DNA of 9,531 nt, from the NCBI GenBank assembly GCA_964481485.1, contig CAYZVM010000229.1:1-9531 (forward strand). The letters run 5' to 3'. Made by a program: the position numbers and the translations under genes. The notes under the pieces are model-generated. The model was not told where the DNA came from, did no database searches, and saw only the letters and a list, made by a program, of their open reading frames with translations. The DNA comes from M3007 sp964481485. Its GTDB lineage: Bacteria > Bacteroidota > Bacteroidia > Chitinophagales > Saprospiraceae. The number at the start of each line of letters is the position of its first letter. Position 1 is the first letter of the stretch. Shown here one piece after another: positions 6,768 to 9,531 of the stretch.

Positions 6768-6832
6768 AAAAACTGCGCGACAAAGAAAATTAGGCGAAAT
6801 TTGCAAACAAAAACCCGCTCGGGCATGGTCTT

Positions 6833-6891
6833 CGGAAACCTGACTTTTCCAAAAAAATGTCAAATTTCCAACCGCCGGAAACCTGACTTTT
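6833..6891. repeat. 16-bp direct repeat pair upstream of the GWxTD gene
   Basis: CGGAAACCTGACTTTT occurs at 6833-6848 and again at 6876-6891, 43 bp apart. The second copy continues into GACTTTTG at 6885-6892, one mismatch from TAnnTTTG, so it may overlap the promoter of the gene starting at 6934. The rest of the 166-bp spacer after the channel gene shows no clear terminator and no small gene. Confidence 0.65.
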
Positions 6892-6933
6892 GAAGCAACT
6901 TTCAGTTCCTCACTTTTTTAAACAACTGTTGCT

Positions 6934-8388
6934 ATGAAATACAAACCATTTCTGTTCCTGCTCGGCCTGCTGCTGCCACTCGCAAGCAAAGCCCTCGACG
7001 CGGGCGTTTCTTACGCCGTGTACGCCACCCCGGAAAAGCCATACCTCGAAATCAACATCGAAATCGCCGCCGCGTCGGTCATGTTCCGGCACACCGACAG
7101 CACCCACATGCAGGCCAGCGTGGAGACCCTTATTTTGATAAAACAAGGAGACAAAGTAGTGACCTACGAGAAATACCTACTCACCAGCCCGCTCGTGGAG
7201 TTCCCCCAACACCTGCTCGACGTGAAGCGAATGAGTTTGCCCAACGGCGAATACACGCTCGAAATCACCTTTCAAGATGTAAATGACGCGGAAAACAAAG
7301 ACAGCTTTACTGCGCCCCTGAAGATAGCCGTCGGCGAGAAAATCCACCTGACAGAAGTACAATTGCTGCGCGGATTCCGCCCCGACAATTCGGACAGCCC
7401 CTTCGCAAAAAATGGCTATTACCTGGAGCCGCTGCCTTTCAATTTTTACGACCGGGGCGCGGTACAATTGGCTTTTTATGCAGAAATCTACCACTCCAAC
7501 AAAAGCATCGCTGGCGACAATTATCTGGTGCGCTATTTCATCGAAGAAGAAAAAGGCAATGGCGTCAAAAACCTCATTTCGGTGGGCACACAGCGCAAAA
7601 AACCTTCCGCCATTGATGCCGTATTGGTGCAAATGGACATCAGCAAACTCAACAGCGGCAACTATTCGCTCACCGTGGAAGTCCGCAACCCAGCCAACGA
7701 ACTGCTGGCCGAACGCACCCTCGCCTTCCAACGGAGCAACCCATTCCTCAACCTCGCGGAGACCGAACTCACCGACGAAGTGATGGCAAAGCAATTTGTG
7801 CAAAGTCTGGACGAAAAACAACTGCGCTACAGCCTTCGCGCCATCTCGGCCCTAGCTATCGGCGACAATTCAGAAACGCTGAAAAACATCCTCAAAGGAG
7901 ATGACCTGAAACTCATGCGCTTTTACCTGTTCCGTCATTTCGTCAATCAAGACGCGAACAACCCCGAACAGGCGTATCTGAAGTTCATGCAAGTCGCCGA
8001 TGCCGCCAACGAAAGATTCCAAAGCGGCTTCCGGTTTGGGTTTGAGACCGACCGAGGCCGTGCGTATCTCCGTTTTGGCCGCCCCGACGACCTCATCCAC
8101 GTGGAAGACGAGCCGGGCGCGCCACCGTATGAAATATGGGTCTATTACAACTTCCCGACCACCAAGCAAAAAAACGTCAAATTCCTTTTCTACAACCCCA
8201 GCTTGGCGGGCGAAGACTTCATCCTCTTGCACTCTACCGCCCGCGGCGAAATCAACAACCCGCGCTGGGAACGCGCACTCTACTCCCGCAGCCCCACAGA
8301 ATTTGTGGACGGCGACAATTTTCACGACGCCACTGGCACAAAGCGCAATACAGGCCGCAACGCCAAGGTCTATTTTGATGACTTTTAA
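6934..8388 (+). CDS. Secreted GWxTD-domain protein
   Basis: This encodes a 484-residue protein. The N-terminal signal peptide (MKYKPFLFLLGLLLPLASKA) is probably cleaved near residue 20. Residues about 25-270 look like beta-rich tandem domains with repeated patterns such as LPNGEYTLEITF and LNSGNYSLTVEV. Residues 285-365 are helical. The C-terminal part carries the domain signature GFETDRGRAYLRFGRPDDL at 369-387, followed by PYEIWVYYNF and FILLHSTARGEINNPRW, as in GWxTD-domain proteins of Bacteroidota and related phyla. The name-giving Trp is Phe here. No enzymatic activity is established for the family, and no lipobox is present, so it should be periplasmic or outer-membrane associated. It follows the channel gene by 166 bp on the same strand. 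A repeat pair lies between them, with a possible promoter of its own, so a functional link to the channel is speculative. Confidence 0.85.
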   Translation: MKYKPFLFLLGLLLPLASKALDAGVSYAVYATPEKPYLEINIEIAAASVMFRHTDSTHMQASVETLILIKQGDKVVTYEKYLLTSPLVEFPQHLLDVKRMSLPNGEYTLEITFQDVNDAENKDSFTAPLKIAVGEKIHLTEVQLLRGFRPDNSDSPFAKNGYYLEPLPFNFYDRGAVQLAFYAEIYHSNKSIAGDNYLVRYFIEEEKGNGVKNLISVGTQRKKPSAIDAVLVQMDISKLNSGNYSLTVEVRNPANELLAERTLAFQRSNPFLNLAETELTDEVMAKQFVQSLDEKQLRYSLRAISALAIGDNSETLKNILKGDDLKLMRFYLFRHFVNQDANNPEQAYLKFMQVADAANERFQSGFRFGFETDRGRAYLRFGRPDDLIHVEDEPGAPPYEIWVYYNFPTTKQKNVKFLFYNPSLAGEDFILLHSTARGEINNPRWERALYSRSPTEFVDGDNFHDATGTKRNTGRNAKVYFDDF

Positions 8389-8403
8389 AGTGCGGCTCAC
8401 AGT

Positions 8404-8516
8404 ACACGGTTGACGACGTACAGGCTTACCTTTATATTTCAAAAACAAGAGCATTCGATTTCACAGATTGTTGAAATCGAATGCTCTGTCATTTAGGCCT
8501 GTGCCGTCAACCGTGT
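8404..8516. repeat. Nested palindrome, possible bidirectional terminator, between convergent genes
   Basis: The inner stem is perfect: 8448-8462 pairs with 8473-8487 (15 bp, 10-nt loop). An outer stem pairs 8404-8415 with 8505-8516 (12 bp) and 8420-8428 with 8494-8502 (9 pairs, one G-U), separated by a small internal loop. The right outer arm contains two TGTGCCGTCA copies 14 bases apart, a heptad rhythm. It lies between two converging genes, where a two-way terminator would be useful, but there is no proper T-run after the inner stem, so a mobile or repeat origin is equally possible. Confidence 0.75.
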
Positions 8517-8520
8517 GCCG

Positions 8521-8985
8521 TCAGTTCCTGTCCGCTTTCGCTTCTTCGCGCCGCTCGATGTAATCCTCCCAAATGGGCAAATAATCGTAGGTGAGAAAAA
8601 TCTCCGTGTCGAACGCGCCCCAAGCACCATTTTCGAGCGCAAGATTGAGGCGGCGCTCAGCCCCGGCGGGGATTTGCAGTATGATGACGTGGCCGAGATT
8701 CATCGCAATCGTCCACGACACCACCCGAGAATCCTGCGGCGGGAACATTTCCCAAAAACCTTGCGCCTCCAGCACCCGACGGATTTCAGGCAAGTTTTTG
8801 TTTTGCTGGTGTTTCAAGATAATCGTGACGAGTATGCTGTCCGATACGCCCGGGGGCGGTGTAGTGGCCGGACCTTCCACGACGGAGGAGTCTTGTTGTT
8901 CCACAACAGGCTGCTGAGCAAACGCTATTTGTGCCAACCCAACGAGGCAAATTGCTAAGGGCAAAATTTTTTTCAACATTTTCAA
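8521..8985 (-). CDS. Small secreted protein of unknown function
   Basis: The gene codes 154 residues. A signal peptide (KKILPLAICLVGLAQIAFA) is predicted to be cleaved after A23, followed by a Gln/Pro/Ser-rich linker to about residue 48. A compact domain spans about 50-140: DSILVTIILKHQQNKNLPEIRRVLEAQGF, then VVSWTIAMNLGHVIILQIP, then NGAWGAFDTEIFLTYDY. The alternation of strands and helices and the ~90-residue size suggest a ferredoxin-like alpha/beta sandwich, similar in wording to uncharacterised bacterial proteins I recall. I cannot name a family. M1 (8985) and M3 (8979) are both possible starts; the upstream -7 element does not distinguish them. The 3' end runs into the right arm region of the nested palindrome. 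It converges on the GWxTD gene. Confidence 0.8.
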   Translation of the reverse strand: MKMLKKILPLAICLVGLAQIAFAQQPVVEQQDSSVVEGPATTPPPGVSDSILVTIILKHQQNKNLPEIRRVLEAQGFWEMFPPQDSRVVSWTIAMNLGHVIILQIPAGAERRLNLALENGAWGAFDTEIFLTYDYLPIWEDYIERREEAKADRN

Positions 8986-9025
8986 AAGCCGGATTTCGAT
9001 AAATTTTGAATGTGCTTACGAGCGG

Positions 9026-9033
9026 CAAAGATA
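9026..9033 (-). promoter_or_regulatory. Bacteroidota -7 promoter element for the small secreted protein
   Basis: The minus strand reads TATCTTTG, an exact TAnnTTTG match 40 bases upstream of the ATG at 8985, giving a predicted leader of about 30-35 nt. The hairpin at 9051-9083 lies directly upstream, over the expected -33 and beyond. Confidence 0.5.
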
Positions 9034-9050
9034 TGCTTCTCGCAGGGCCA

Positions 9051-9083
9051 AACTTTCGGAAATTTGGCATCTTTCCGAAAGTT
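9051..9083. repeat. Perfect 12-bp inverted repeat in a divergent promoter region
   Basis: AACTTTCGGAAA at 9051-9062 is mirrored by TTTCCGAAAGTT at 9072-9083 with a 9-nt loop. It lies between the two divergent genes starting at 8985 and 9218. It could be an operator for one or both, or a dispersed repeat. Apart from this and the direct repeats near 9177-9209, the 232-bp spacer shows no gene. Confidence 0.65.
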
Positions 9084-9176
9084 GGTGCATCTGGGCTTGC
9101 AAAACCTGATTTTGAAACTACATTTGCCCGGAACAAACGGCGCACGATGCACCTTGGGCTTCGCGGACGTTTTTAC

Positions 9177-9209
9177 ATTTTGCGGTTTTGTGTTTTAAAT
9201 TTTGCGGTT
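9177..9209 (+). promoter_or_regulatory. Paired 11-bp direct repeats at the peptide transporter promoter
   Basis: ATTTTGCGGTT occurs at 9177-9187 and 9199-9209, a 22-bp period, or about two helical turns. Each copy overlaps a TAnnTTTTG string (9174-9182 and 9196-9204), one base longer than the usual -7 element. A TTG sits 17 bases before the first. This may be a duplicated promoter or a regulator site. Confidence 0.35.
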
Positions 9210-9217
9210 CAAATCTC

Positions 9218-9531
9218 ATGTTCAAAAAGCATCCTTCCGGCCTACCTTACCTGTTTTTCACCGAAATGTGGGAACGCTTCGGCTACTACCTCATGATAGG
9301 GATTTTTTTCCTCTACTTGACTGACTCTGAAAAAGGAGGCCTTGCTTTCGACGGCTCGGTAGGGGCCGACGTGTACGGCACGTTCATCGCGTTGGTGTAT
9401 CTCACGCCATTTATCGGCGGGCTCATCGCCGACAAATTGCTCGGCTATCGGCGCAGCATCATACTCGGCGGCGTGCTCATGGGCGTCGGTTACCTCATGT
9501 TGGCGATTCCGAACAATATGTTCTCGTTCTA
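9218..9531 (+). CDS. POT/PTR-family proton-coupled oligopeptide transporter (N-terminal part, cut by window)
   Basis: An ATG at 9218 opens a frame that runs 104 codons to the window end. The protein begins MFKKHPSGLPYLFFTEMWERFGYY and carries the POT signature E16-x2-E19-R20-F21-x-Y23-Y24 in the first membrane helix. This is the proton-coupling motif of the family. The second-helix signature follows as GG at 67-68, AD at 71-72, LG at 75-76, then YRRSIILGG. These inner-membrane MFS transporters import di- and tripeptides with protons. Three helices are visible, at about 10-33, 53-70 and 78-97; a full protein would be around 450-600 residues. It is divergent from the small secreted protein. The family call is firm, and substrate is inferred from the family. 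Confidence 0.93.
   Translation, partial: MFKKHPSGLPYLFFTEMWERFGYYLMIGIFFLYLTDSEKGGLAFDGSVGADVYGTFIALVYLTPFIGGLIADKLLGYRRSIILGGVLMGVGYLMLAIPNNMFSF

Noticed and set aside
8448..8487. Classical rho-independent terminator
   Set aside because: The 15-bp stem is perfect but AT-rich and no T-run follows on either strand, so I list it only as a possible terminator within a repeat.

Overview
The window looks like a chromosomal segment from a member of the Bacteroidota, probably a Saprospiria- or Chitinophagia-like environmental organism. Start codons lack clear Shine-Dalgarno sequences. Several genes are preceded by good matches to the Bacteroidota -7 promoter element TAnnTTTG. The gene content (DUF3667 zinc-ribbon membrane protein, GWxTD-domain protein, UPF0046-like phosphoesterase) is typical of that phylum. 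The placement is inference from these features, not from a database search.

Layout. Positions 1-797 (minus) hold the 5' part of a 2-oxoglutarate/Fe(II) oxygenase. It is divergent from a DUF3667 membrane protein (926-2047, plus), and the two share a 128-bp promoter region. A palindromic repeat element follows, then gatB (2262-3752), which encodes the B subunit of the Asp/Glu-tRNA amidotransferase. A second palindrome separates gatB from a calcineurin-like phosphoesterase (3834-4505). Next is the most notable gene, 4587-6767. It encodes a 726-residue exported protein with a periplasmic-binding-protein type 1-like domain fused to a complete pentameric ligand-gated ion channel module (Pro-loop beta-sandwich plus four transmembrane helices). 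A secreted GWxTD-domain protein follows (6934-8388). After a large nested palindrome comes a convergent small secreted protein (8521-8985, minus). The window ends in the N-terminal third or less of a POT/PTR peptide transporter (9218 onward, plus).

The genes do not form an obvious single pathway; most look like separate transcription units with their own promoters. The second theme is a set of heptad- or octad-periodic, mostly palindromic repeats. Two are intergenic, around gatB. Two sit inside the gatB reading frame, one of them a 77-nt hairpin that translates in frame as extra residues. One lies in the 8389-8520 spacer, and possibly one lies inside the channel gene. In-frame palindromic insertions resemble in behaviour, though not necessarily in origin, the Rickettsia palindromic elements.
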